The notes under the pieces: generated by a model | Told to the model about the DNA's origin: nothing | The model's database searches: none | What the model saw: only the letters and a program-made list of their open reading frames with translations | NCBI GenBank assembly: GCA_021404985.1 | Contig: QWHP01000029.1 | Coordinates: forward strand, 1-12,835 | DNA from: Actinobacteria bacterium ATB1 | Lineage (GTDB): Bacteria > Actinomycetota > Acidimicrobiia > UBA2766 | DNA: 12,835 bases | Direction: 5' to 3' | Part shown: in pieces, positions 7,139 to 12,835 of the stretch | Layout: every line of letters starts with the position of its first letter | Position numbering within the stretch: position 1 is the first letter of the stretch | Translations under genes and position numbers: made by a program

Positions 7139-7953
7139 CTCAGGTCTCCCCTGTACCGCTCGCGCAGATCCTCGATGGTGCTGTCGAAGATTGATCGGAT
7201 CGTGTCGTCGTCGACGGTGCGAAAACCGCCGTCGTCCACGACTGCGACGTTGGGATAGATGCCGCGCAGCACATCGGGACCGCCCGTCGCTGCGTCCTCG
7301 TCCGCGGCCTCGAAGAGCGCCTCGAGAGCGATCGCCACCGCGACGGCCTCCTCTAGCCCCTCGCTCCAGCGGCCCTTGATGAAGCTCCTCGCATCCCGAC
7401 CCCCGGACCCGGTTGCGTGGAAGTCTCCTTCCTCGTAACGGCCTCCGGTCATGTCGTACTTGAAGATCCGGCCACCCTGGTGGAGAAGGTCGTAGCCGGC
7501 GAAGAGCGGGATCACCCCGAATCCCTGCAGGGCAGCAGGGAGGTTCTGGCGGATCATCTCCGCGAGACGGTTCGCCTTACCTGCAAGCGAGAGGCTGCGC
7601 CCCTCGATCTTCTCGTAGTGCTCGAGCTCCACCTGGAAAAGCCGGATCATCTCGACGGCAGGTCCGGCAGCCCCGGCGATAGCCACCGCGGAATGCTCGT
7701 CGGCACGAAAGACCTTCTGGATGTTGCGACTCTCGATCGCCATGCCCATCGTGGCACGGCGGTCACCCGCCATCACGATCCCTGATTCGAAACGCAGGGC
7801 GAGGATTGTCGTCGCATGCGGTGTGAGATCCTCTGAGAGGTGCGCTGAGAAGCGCCTCTCGAGCATCTCCGGACTGGTCGCCTGTAGGTGGGCGACGAAC
7901 GAGGACCCGAGTCCCCAGCGCGTGACGTCGCCCAGCCCGCCCATGTCTGCCAC
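7135..7953 (-). CDS. prcB: 20S proteasome beta subunit PrcB (catalytic, with propeptide), 272 aa
   Basis: PrcB is the N-terminal-threonine protease subunit of the bacterial 20S core. A 47-residue propeptide precedes the mature 'TTILAL' start at Thr48. Counting from that Thr as 1, Asp17 (in MAGDRR) and Lys33 (in NIQK) sit at exactly the canonical proteasome active-site positions, so the subunit should be active after autoprocessing. Downstream, 'GPAVEMIRLFQVELEHYEKIEG' and 'DEDAATGGPDVLRGIYP' match bacterial beta subunits. The start is taken as GTG at 7953, because GGGGAG at the very end of the pup coding sequence lies about 11 bases ahead. An in-frame ATG at 7944 would shorten the propeptide by three residues. 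Only eight bases separate it from the pup stop, and it overlaps prcA by four, so pup, prcB and prcA are one transcriptional unit. Confidence 0.97.
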   Translation of the reverse strand: MADMGGLGDVTRWGLGSSFVAHLQATSPEMLERRFSAHLSEDLTPHATTILALRFESGIVMAGDRRATMGMAIESRNIQKVFRADEHSAVAIAGAAGPAVEMIRLFQVELEHYEKIEGRSLSLAGKANRLAEMIRQNLPAALQGFGVIPLFAGYDLLHQGGRIFKYDMTGGRYEEGDFHATGSGGRDARSFIKGRWSEGLEEAVAVAIALEALFEAADEDAATGGPDVLRGIYPNVAVVDDGGFRTVDDDTIRSIFDSTIEDLRERYRGDLR

Positions 7954-7961
7954 GGCTTCTG

Positions 7962-8138
7962 CTACTCCCCGCCCTTCTGGATGTAGTTGCGGACGAACTC
8001 CTCAGCGTTCTCCTCGAGAACCGCGTCGATCTCGTCGAGGAGGTCGTCCGTTTCCTCCTTCAGCTTCTCGGCACGCTCGACCCCGGAGTCGTCGAGCTCC
8101 TCGAGCTCCTCGGGCTCATTCCTGCGAGGCTCCAGCAT
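7962..8138 (-). CDS. pup: prokaryotic ubiquitin-like protein Pup (C-terminal part of the Dop frame; possible internal start), 58 aa
   Basis: Pup is the small disordered modifier that marks proteins for the ARC-PrcAB proteasome. The last ~42 codons match Pup almost residue for residue: 'ERAEKLKEETDDLLDEID' and 'VLEENAEEFVR' make the helix that docks on the ARC coiled coils, and QKGGE is the C-terminus used by PafA. It ends in Glu, not Gln, so no deamidation is needed before ligation. The only in-frame ATG that would give a free Pup is at 8138, producing 58 aa against about 64 in Mycobacterium. That Met is also Dop residue 463. No Shine-Dalgarno precedes it (the ten preceding bases are CGTGTCCCG-like), so independent initiation is uncertain. 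The Pup identity is secure; the start and existence as a separate protein are not. The end of this gene carries the GGGGAG ribosome binding site of prcB. Confidence 0.75.
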   Translation of the reverse strand: MLEPRRNEPEELEELDDSGVERAEKLKEETDDLLDEIDAVLEENAEEFVRNYIQKGGE

Positions 8139-9524
8139 CGGGACACGTCGCAGGGAGTCCTCGCCGACGTCGAACACGATCGAATCCCAGTTCGCGGCGA
8201 CGATCGAGTCCGGGAACCTCTGGAGGCAGCGACCCCGGAACCACGCTCGTGTGTCTTCCGGAGGGGTGCGTGCCGCCGAGTCGACCTCCGAGTCGTCGAG
8301 GATCCGCTCCAGGCGTCCGGCCGCCATCAACTTCCTCGCGATGCTGCGTTTCTCGTCCACATCGTGGTACTGCAGGTCGATCATCTTCAGACGGGGTGAC
8401 GACCAGTCGAGCCCGTTCTTGTGCCGGTACGAATCGATCAGACCGAGCTTGGTCGGCCAGTCCAGTACGCCCTCGAGACGCATCGGATCGTCCTCGAGGG
8501 CCGTCAGCACCGCCTCCCATCGATCGAGCACTTCCTTGTGCTCCGGATCGAGCGAGATGTCGGCCTCGTGCAGGTACTTCCGGACTCTGTCGTGGTATTC
8601 CCACTGGATCTCGACCGGAGTCGCCCGCGTGCCGTCCGTGAGCTGGAGGAGCGCACTGCAGGTCGTGTCGTGACTCACGGTGTGTATCGCCCCGACCGGG
8701 TTCAGGACCGCGAGCTCGGCCGGGTCGGTGTCCTCGATCATCGAGAGCACCAGTGACGTGATCCCCAACTTCAGGAACGTGGAGACCTCGGACATGTTGG
8801 CGTCACCGACGATCACGTGCAGGCGGCGGTACTTGCCTGGGTCGGCGTGCGGCTCGTCACGAGTGTTGACGATCGGACGCTTGAGGGTCGTCTCGAGCCC
8901 GACTTCCTCCTCGAAGAAGTCCGCACGCTGGCTGATCTGGAATTCACAGGAGGGCTGGCCGTGTTCGGCTCCGACCTTGCCCGCGCCGCAGATCACCTGG
9001 CGTGTGGCGAAGAAGGTGAGCATGTGGCCGACGATCTTGCTGAATGGCACCTTCCGGTCGAGGAGGTAGTTCTCGTGACAGCCGTAGCTGTTCCCCTTCC
9101 CATCGGAGTTGTTCTTGTAGACGATCATGCGTTGTCCGGGATCCAGGTGCGGCTGCGCCGCGCGGACGGACCTCGACACGATCAGCTCCCCGGCCTTGTC
9201 GTAGAGAAGCGCATCGCGGGGTCCTAGCACCTCGGGTGACGAGTACTCGGGATGGGCGTGGTCGACGTAGTAGCGAGCACCGTTGGTCAAGACCACGTTG
9301 ACGAGGTGGGTCTCGATCTCGGGCGGCTTGGCGTCATCGGGTGTGGGGCCGCGGGCGTCGCGACCCGGCGACTCATCCTCGAAATCCCATCGCACTTGAC
9401 GGAGCTCGGAGTCCGCGTAGCTGTTGATGAGCAAGCTCGAGGACATGACGGGATTGAACTCGTCCTGTCCGAGCACTGTGATCCCGTACTCGGTCTCGAT
9501 CCCGCACACCATGGGAAGCGACAT
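7962..9524 (-). CDS. dop: depupylase Dop carrying an in-frame C-terminal Pup (Dop-Pup), 520 aa
   Basis: Residues 1 to about 465 are Dop, the PafA paralogue that hydrolyses the Pup-lysine isopeptide bond and, in species with Pup-Gln, deamidates Pup. IETEYG (9-14) provides the metal-binding Glu residues. The Dop-type insertion (roughly 45-72) precedes catalytic Asp88 in 'YYVDHAHPEYSSPEV'. 'YKNNSDGKGNSYGCHENYL', 'NTRDEPHADPG' and 'RLHVIVGDANMSE' are the shared family blocks. After the conserved Dop segment 'SLRRVPMLEP' (457-466), the frame runs without a stop through an acidic linker into Pup ('EKLKEETDDLLDEID', then ENAEEFVRNYIQKGGE). The usual Dop C-terminus beyond the LEP motif, which as I recall is some 30 or more residues, is missing. 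The ATG at 9524 has AGGAG about 11 bases upstream. Arc lies 129 bases upstream and prcB 8 bases downstream. Whether the product is really one polypeptide is open. Confidence 0.95.
   Translation of the reverse strand: MSLPMVCGIETEYGITVLGQDEFNPVMSSSLLINSYADSELRQVRWDFEDESPGRDARGPTPDDAKPPEIETHLVNVVLTNGARYYVDHAHPEYSSPEVLGPRDALLYDKAGELIVSRSVRAAQPHLDPGQRMIVYKNNSDGKGNSYGCHENYLLDRKVPFSKIVGHMLTFFATRQVICGAGKVGAEHGQPSCEFQISQRADFFEEEVGLETTLKRPIVNTRDEPHADPGKYRRLHVIVGDANMSEVSTFLKLGITSLVLSMIEDTDPAELAVLNPVGAIHTVSHDTTCSALLQLTDGTRATPVEIQWEYHDRVRKYLHEADISLDPEHKEVLDRWEAVLTALEDDPMRLEGVLDWPTKLGLIDSYRHKNGLDWSSPRLKMIDLQYHDVDEKRSIARKLMAAGRLERILDDSEVDSAARTPPEDTRAWFRGRCLQRFPDSIVAANWDSIVFDVGEDSLRRVPMLEPRRNEPEELEELDDSGVERAEKLKEETDDLLDEIDAVLEENAEEFVRNYIQKGGE
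8094..8111. repeat. 9-bp tandem duplication in the Dop/Pup linker
   Basis: GAGCTCCTC occurs twice in tandem (8094-8102, 8103-8111 on the plus strand). Read on the coding strand it gives the repeated tripeptide EEL-EEL between the Dop and Pup segments. It lies exactly at the seam of the two proteins, where replication slippage could change linker length by whole codons. Confidence 0.8.
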
Positions 9525-9653
9525 CGCGGCTGGCTCCTATCCCCTGTCGGAAGATCCTTCCACCGACTCGTGCAAGGCCGGCCCGCCGAGGCCCCGGCAA
9601 CCCACTCTAACGAGTTCGGTGTGCCACCGGGGATTCACAGTCCGGCAATGCCG

Positions 9654-11411
9654 TCACAGGTACTGGCCGGTGTTGACCGTGTCGATCGAGCGGCCACCCT
9701 CGACCGAGTCACGGTCGTTCGCGATCAGGGTCCGCACGTAGACGATCCGCTCGCCCTTCTTCCCCGAGATCTTGGCCCAGTCGTCGGGGTTGGTCGTGTT
9801 CGGCAGGTCCTCGTGCTCCTTGAACTCCTGAAACACGGCTTGGACGAGATCCTGAGTCCGGATCCCCTTGTCGTCGCCCAGAAGGTGTCGCTTGATCGCC
9901 GTCTTCTTGGCGCGAGCGACGATGTTCTCGATCATCGCTCCGGACGCGAAGTCCTTGAAGTAGAGGACCTCCTTGTCTCCGCCCGCGTACGTGACTTCGA
10001 GGAAGCGGGTGTCGTCCCCGACCTCGTACATCCTGTCCGCCGCCTCGTCGACCATGGTCTCGACTGCAGTGACGGCGTCACCGTATGCGACGACGATGTC
10101 CTTGGCGATGGGAAGGTCGGGCTTGAGGTACTTGAGGAACACGTCCCGGGCGGCTTCGCGGTCGGGGCGGTTGATCTTGATCTTCACGTCGAGTCGTCCG
10201 GGCCGGAGTATCGCGGGGTCGATGAGGTCCTCACGGTTGGAGGCACCGATGACGATCACGTTCTTGAGCGTCTCCACCCCGTCGATCTCGGACAGGAGCT
10301 GGGGAACGATCGTCGACTCCACGTCGGACGAGATCCCCGAGCCGCGCATGCGAAAGAGCGAGTCCATCTCGTCGAAGAAGACGATGACGGGGACACCTTC
10401 CTGGCTCTTCTCCTTGGCCCGCTGGAAGATGAGGCGGATCTGTCGCTCGGTCTCGCCGACGTACTTGTTCAGCAGCTCGGGCCCCTTGATGTTGAGGAAG
10501 TAGCTGCGTGCGTTCTCGTTGCCGGTCAGCTCGGCGACCTTGCGAGCTAGCGAGTTCGCCACCGCCTTCGCTATGAGGGTCTTGCCACAGCCTGGGGGAC
10601 CGTAGAGCAAGATTCCCTTCGGGGGCTTGAGCTGATGTTCGGCGAAGAGGTCGTGGTGTATGTACGGGAGTTCGACGGCATCCTGTATCTGCTCGATCTG
10701 GTCGTTGAGACCGCCCACGTCGGCATAGCTGATGTCGGGGACCTCCTCCAGTACGAGCTCCTCGACCTCGGGCCGGGCGAGCTTCTCGAGCAGCAGGCCC
10801 GCCCGCTGATCGAAGAGGAGGCTGTCCCCCGCTCGCACAGGCGTGACGTCGGGATCCAAGGACTCGGCGAACTCGACTACGCGTTCCTCGTCGTGGCGCG
10901 CCACCACCACTGCGCGTCCGTCCCCGAGAAGCTCCTTGAGGGTCACGACCTCGCCGGTCAGGTCGAAGCCACGCGTCTCGACGACGTTGAGAGCCTCGTT
11001 CAGCACGAGCTCTTCCCCACGTTCGAGCTCCTTGACCTCGATCGTGGGGTGGATGCCCACGCGCATCTTGCGTCCGCTCGTGAAAACGTCGGCAGTACCA
11101 TCCTCGTTCGCCCGGAGGAAGAGCCCGAAGCCGTTCGGGGGCTGGGTCAGCTTCTCGACCTCCTCCCGAAGCTGAGAGATCTGGTCCCGCGCCTCGCGGA
11201 GGGTGGCCGTCAGCTTCTCGTTCTGGCCCGCCGCCTGGGCAAGTTGGTTCCTTGCCTCCTGCAGGCGCTGTTCGAGGACCTGGACTCGGCGTGGCGATTC
11301 CTCGGCGTGCCTGCGGAGGGTTCGCAACTCTTCGTCCATGGCACGGTTGCGAGCCTCCTGCTCCCGGGCTCGACGTTCGTAGTCGGCACCCGACCGATCC
11401 TCTGTTGCCAT
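9654..11411 (-). CDS. arc: proteasome-activating AAA ATPase ARC/Mpa, 585 aa
   Basis: This hexameric AAA+ unfoldase captures pupylated proteins and threads them into the 20S core. Domains in order: an N-terminal coiled coil, about residues 8-90, rich in Arg/Glu/Leu/Gln heptads (the Pup-binding tentacles); the tandem OB domains, about 95-215 ('FGLFLRANEDGTADVF' opens the first); and the AAA module. The AAA module carries Walker A GPPGCGKT (271-278), pore-loop KYVG (316-319), Walker B VIVFFDEMD (342-350) and arginine-finger region LRPGRLD (402-408). The signature 'EDLPNTTNPDDWAKISGKKGERIVY' region follows. The protein ends in GQYL (582-585), the proteasome-docking tail with penultimate Tyr. All elements are intact. 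The ATG at 11409-11411 has AAAGGGG upstream. It heads the dop-pup-prcB-prcA set, with 129 bases to dop, and is divergent from the ferredoxin gene. Confidence 0.98.
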   Translation of the reverse strand: MATEDRSGADYERRAREQEARNRAMDEELRTLRRHAEESPRRVQVLEQRLQEARNQLAQAAGQNEKLTATLREARDQISQLREEVEKLTQPPNGFGLFLRANEDGTADVFTSGRKMRVGIHPTIEVKELERGEELVLNEALNVVETRGFDLTGEVVTLKELLGDGRAVVVARHDEERVVEFAESLDPDVTPVRAGDSLLFDQRAGLLLEKLARPEVEELVLEEVPDISYADVGGLNDQIEQIQDAVELPYIHHDLFAEHQLKPPKGILLYGPPGCGKTLIAKAVANSLARKVAELTGNENARSYFLNIKGPELLNKYVGETERQIRLIFQRAKEKSQEGVPVIVFFDEMDSLFRMRGSGISSDVESTIVPQLLSEIDGVETLKNVIVIGASNREDLIDPAILRPGRLDVKIKINRPDREAARDVFLKYLKPDLPIAKDIVVAYGDAVTAVETMVDEAADRMYEVGDDTRFLEVTYAGGDKEVLYFKDFASGAMIENIVARAKKTAIKRHLLGDDKGIRTQDLVQAVFQEFKEHEDLPNTTNPDDWAKISGKKGERIVYVRTLIANDRDSVEGGRSIDTVNTGQYL

Positions 11412-11707
11412 CCCTAGACCCCTTTCGCGCTCCTGTCGTGGAGTATCGGCGCGATCGCGTCGAACTATAGCTCCGGCCCCCTTCTCGTCTTGCGGGAATC
11501 CGAGGATTCGTGGTATGGCAAATTCCTCCAGTGTGCACCGGTCTGCGGGCCTCGTCTGGCCCGGAACGAGCCCGGAGTGGCAGACTGCCGAACTGCCCGT
11601 CTCGGTGAATTTTCACGACTATCATCGTGTAAACGTCGGTCGACCATGACTGATCCGGCGACCAGAGACGAAAGCAAGCCTCTGACTCATCAAGGAGTGG
11701 ACACGAG
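11412..11707. promoter_or_regulatory. divergent control region, arc / ferredoxin
   Basis: This 296-base gap contains no convincing protein gene. On the minus strand TATAGT (11464-11469) is a good -10 hexamer about 52 bases before the arc ATG, but no TTGACA-like -35 is seen. On the plus strand TATCAT (11620-11625) is a -10 candidate for the ferredoxin-hisN pair, and AAGGAG about ten bases before the ATG at 11708 is its ribosome binding site. The plus-strand -10 lies inside an imperfect palindrome, listed separately. Confidence 0.5.
11610..11633. promoter_or_regulatory. operator-like palindrome over the ferredoxin -10
   Basis: TTTTCACGA (11610-11618) and TCGTGTAAA (11625-11633) are inverted copies matching at eight of nine positions around a six-base spacer. 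The candidate -10 TATCAT (11620-11625) lies within it. The size, symmetry and AT-rich edges in an otherwise GC-rich region fit a binding site for a dimeric repressor. No regulator is encoded in the window to pair with it. Confidence 0.4.
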
Positions 11708-11941
11708 ATGAAGGTCTGGATCGACCAGGACCTGTGCACAGGCGACGGACTCTGCGAGGAGATCGCTCCCGACGTGTTCGTCCTCCTCGACGACGGCTTG
11801 GCCTACGTCAAGGAGGGGGACACCGTCTACTCGGACCCCGGTGGTTCCGAGGGGCTGGCGAACGTCCCCGCCGGTCAGGAAGAAGCGGTCATCGAAGCCG
11901 CCGAGGAATGCCCCGGGGAGTGCATCTTCCTCGAGCCCTGA
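11708..11941 (+). CDS. small single-cluster ferredoxin, 77 aa
   Basis: This is an acidic electron carrier of the short [3Fe-4S]/[4Fe-4S] ferredoxin family common in actinobacteria. The cluster ligands are Cys10 and Cys16 in 'LCTGDGLCEE' (C-x5-C, the spacing typical of the 3Fe-4S type) and Cys68 followed by Pro in ECPGECIF. An additional Cys72 lies four residues after Cys68, where family members usually have Ala or another small residue; it may or may not be a ligand. The region 'IAPDVFVLLDDGLAYVK' matches the family core. The ATG at 11708 has AAGGAG upstream. Its stop is 13 bases before the phosphatase start, so the two are co-transcribed. A redox partner (for example a P450 or reductase) is not in the window. 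Ferredoxin genes beside arc are, as far as I recall, also seen in other actinobacteria, but I could not check this. Confidence 0.9.
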   Translation: MKVWIDQDLCTGDGLCEEIAPDVFVLLDDGLAYVKEGDTVYSDPGGSEGLANVPAGQEEAVIEAAEECPGECIFLEP

Positions 11942-11954
11942 CGGCTACGAGGCG

Positions 11955-12734
11955 TTGAGCACACCCCCCGACCCGGACGGCTCCCTGCTCGACTACGCAG
12001 TCGACCTCGCCCGCGCGGCCGGCGAGGTCACTTTGGACTGGTTTCGCTCTTCTCGCCTCTCTGTCGACCGCAAGCGTGACGGCACGCCGGTCACCCAGGC
12101 CGACCGAGAAGCCGAGGCAGCGATGCGAGAGCGCCTCGGGCACGACCGGCCCGAGGACGCCATCGTCGGAGAGGAGCACGGCGAGAGCGAGGGCACCTCC
12201 GGGCTCACCTGGTATCTGGATCCCATCGATGGGACGAAGGCCTTCACGCACGGCGTCCCTCTGTACACGAACCTCGTCGGAGTATGGGACGCGGAGGGCC
12301 CGCTCGTCGGCGTGGTCAACATACCCGCGCTGGAGGAGACCGTGTACGCAGGGCGGGGCCTCGGCTGCTGGTGCAACGGCGTGTCCGCCCACGTCAGCGA
12401 CAGGGTGACGGTGGAAGGCAGCTACCTGACCACGAGCGGTTTCGACTACTGGCCTCCCGCGTCGCTCATGGCCGCCTACGAATCCAACATGCAGATGCGC
12501 ACGTGGGGAGACGGCTACGGCTACGCGCTCGTAGCGACCGGAAGGGTGGAGGCCATGCTGGATCCGATCGCCGCAGCCTGGGATCTGGCTCCGATGCCGG
12601 TCATCATGTCCGAGGCCGGAGGTCGTTTCACAGACACCGCCGGGGCCGCCACGATCACGGGCGGATCCGGACTCGCCACGAACGGCCGGCTCCACGACGC
12701 AGTGCTGGCGCTCTACGGAGTCGGAGTCCTTTAG
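11955..12734 (+). CDS. inositol-monophosphatase-family phosphatase, HisN-like (histidinol-phosphatase), 259 aa
   Basis: This Mg-dependent, Li-sensitive-type phosphomonoesterase belongs to the IMPase/FBPase superfamily. Metal-site motifs are complete: GEE (72-74), DPIDGTK (89-95, with Asp89 and Asp92) and WDLAP (209-213, with Asp210). The overall length and 'DGTPVTQADREAE', 'GEEHG' and 'ATNGRLHD' segments resemble actinobacterial HisN, which removes phosphate from histidinol phosphate in histidine synthesis. Inositol-phosphate or other sugar-phosphate substrates cannot be excluded. The start is set at TTG 11955, thirteen bases after the ferredoxin stop. The frame is open further upstream, but that part overlaps the ferredoxin gene and its translation (Ser/Pro/Arg-rich) looks like an out-of-frame shadow. 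No strong Shine-Dalgarno precedes the TTG; translation may be coupled to the ferredoxin gene. There are no his neighbours to confirm the pathway. Confidence 0.88.
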   Translation: MSTPPDPDGSLLDYAVDLARAAGEVTLDWFRSSRLSVDRKRDGTPVTQADREAEAAMRERLGHDRPEDAIVGEEHGESEGTSGLTWYLDPIDGTKAFTHGVPLYTNLVGVWDAEGPLVGVVNIPALEETVYAGRGLGCWCNGVSAHVSDRVTVEGSYLTTSGFDYWPPASLMAAYESNMQMRTWGDGYGYALVATGRVEAMLDPIAAAWDLAPMPVIMSEAGGRFTDTAGAATITGGSGLATNGRLHDAVLALYGVGVL

Positions 12735-12835
12735 CCGGATGCGGAAAATTGCGGGTTGAGGGATGATCGGGGTCGTCGCTGGTCGATAACCGCTTCGGTA
12801 GGTGGTGTCGGATCCGTGTTCGTGTCTCGGTTGGT
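12735..12835. other. unassigned 3' edge of window
   Basis: These 101 bases follow the phosphatase stop. I see no gene start with a ribosome binding site, no tRNA and no strong hairpin; ACCG-CTT-CGGT near 12789-12799 is too small to call. Confidence 0.5.

Noticed and set aside
5846..7258. Long plus-strand frame (about 470 codons) across the EthD-like gene and prcA
   Set aside because: It overlaps two well-supported genes in other frames and its translation is Arg/Gly-rich without motifs.
8076..8175. A single-base sequencing indel creating an artificial Dop-Pup join
   Set aside because: Dop-like and Pup-like residues are both in the same frame on each side, and the missing Dop tail is not present in any other frame. 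An indel cannot remove those codons. A larger assembly deletion remains possible and is stated in the finding.
9525..9653. Separate promoter or a small pup-like gene in the arc-dop gap
   Set aside because: No Pup-like or other coding sequence is visible. A TAGAGT hexamer exists on the minus strand but without a -35 element, so a promoter is not called.
9252..10550. Long plus-strand open frame (about 430 codons) opposite arc and dop
   Set aside because: It is a mirror of the arc and dop coding frames with low-complexity Val/Asp/Leu-rich translation and no ribosome binding site.
10231..11739. Minus-strand frame (about 500 codons) overlapping arc
   Set aside because: It runs out of frame inside arc; its Arg/Pro/Gly-rich translation is a typical shadow.
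11841..11954. ATG at 11841 as start of the HisN-like protein
   Set aside because: It would overlap the ferredoxin gene by about 100 bases and add a Ser/Pro/Lys-rich stretch not seen in the family; TTG 11955 gives the expected length.
1..12835. CRISPR arrays, tRNA/rRNA genes, insertion sequences, prophage or attachment sites
   Set aside because: No regularly spaced repeats, no cloverleaf-like or rRNA-like segment and no transposase or integrase-like protein was seen.

Overview
The window is high-GC DNA with dense, actinobacterial-style gene packing. At its centre is a complete pupylation/proteasome locus: Pup ligase PafA, depupylase Dop, the modifier Pup, 20S subunits PrcA and PrcB, and the AAA ATPase ARC/Mpa with a C-terminal GQYL. 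Together with the DUF3866 and WS/DGAT genes, this points to an actinomycetota chromosome. The locus arrangement does not match the textbook mycobacterial order, and a deep-branching lineage such as Acidimicrobiia is plausible. That placement is an inference; the sequence does not prove it.

Layout from left to right: (1) 1-500, plus: the 3' end of an extended-SDR NAD-dependent epimerase-like gene. (2) 512-1708, minus: an alpha/beta hydrolase, convergent with the SDR and divergent from (3) 1791-3173, plus: a WS/DGAT acyltransferase. These three look like lipid metabolism. (4) 3238-4332, minus: a DUF3866 protein downstream of (5) 4474-5829, minus: pafA, separated from it by 141 bp that hold two strong perfect hairpins. 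(6) 5949-6299, plus: a small EthD-like dimeric alpha/beta-barrel protein divergent from pafA. (7) 6386-9524, minus: dop-pup, prcB and prcA, tightly packed, preceded by (8) 9654-11411, minus: arc/mpa. (9) 11708-11941, plus: a small ferredoxin, then (10) 11955-12734, plus: a HisN-like inositol-monophosphatase-family phosphatase; this pair is divergent from arc.

How the central genes work together: PafA attaches the C-terminal Glu of Pup to substrate lysines. ARC recognises Pup through its N-terminal coiled coils, unfolds the tagged protein and feeds it into the PrcA/PrcB 20S chamber by docking its GQYL tail. Dop removes Pup for recycling.

The standout observation is that dop and pup are not separate genes here. 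A single uninterrupted 520-codon frame (7962-9524) encodes the Dop fold and ends in an almost complete Pup sequence finishing in QKGGE. It has neither a Dop stop codon nor the usual Dop C-terminal tail between them. Either the cell makes a Dop-Pup fusion protein, or Pup (58 aa) is started internally at the ATG at 8138, a codon that also lies in Dop's conserved C-terminal motif. A simple sequencing frameshift does not explain it. I cannot tell from one window whether this is lineage-wide or already described.
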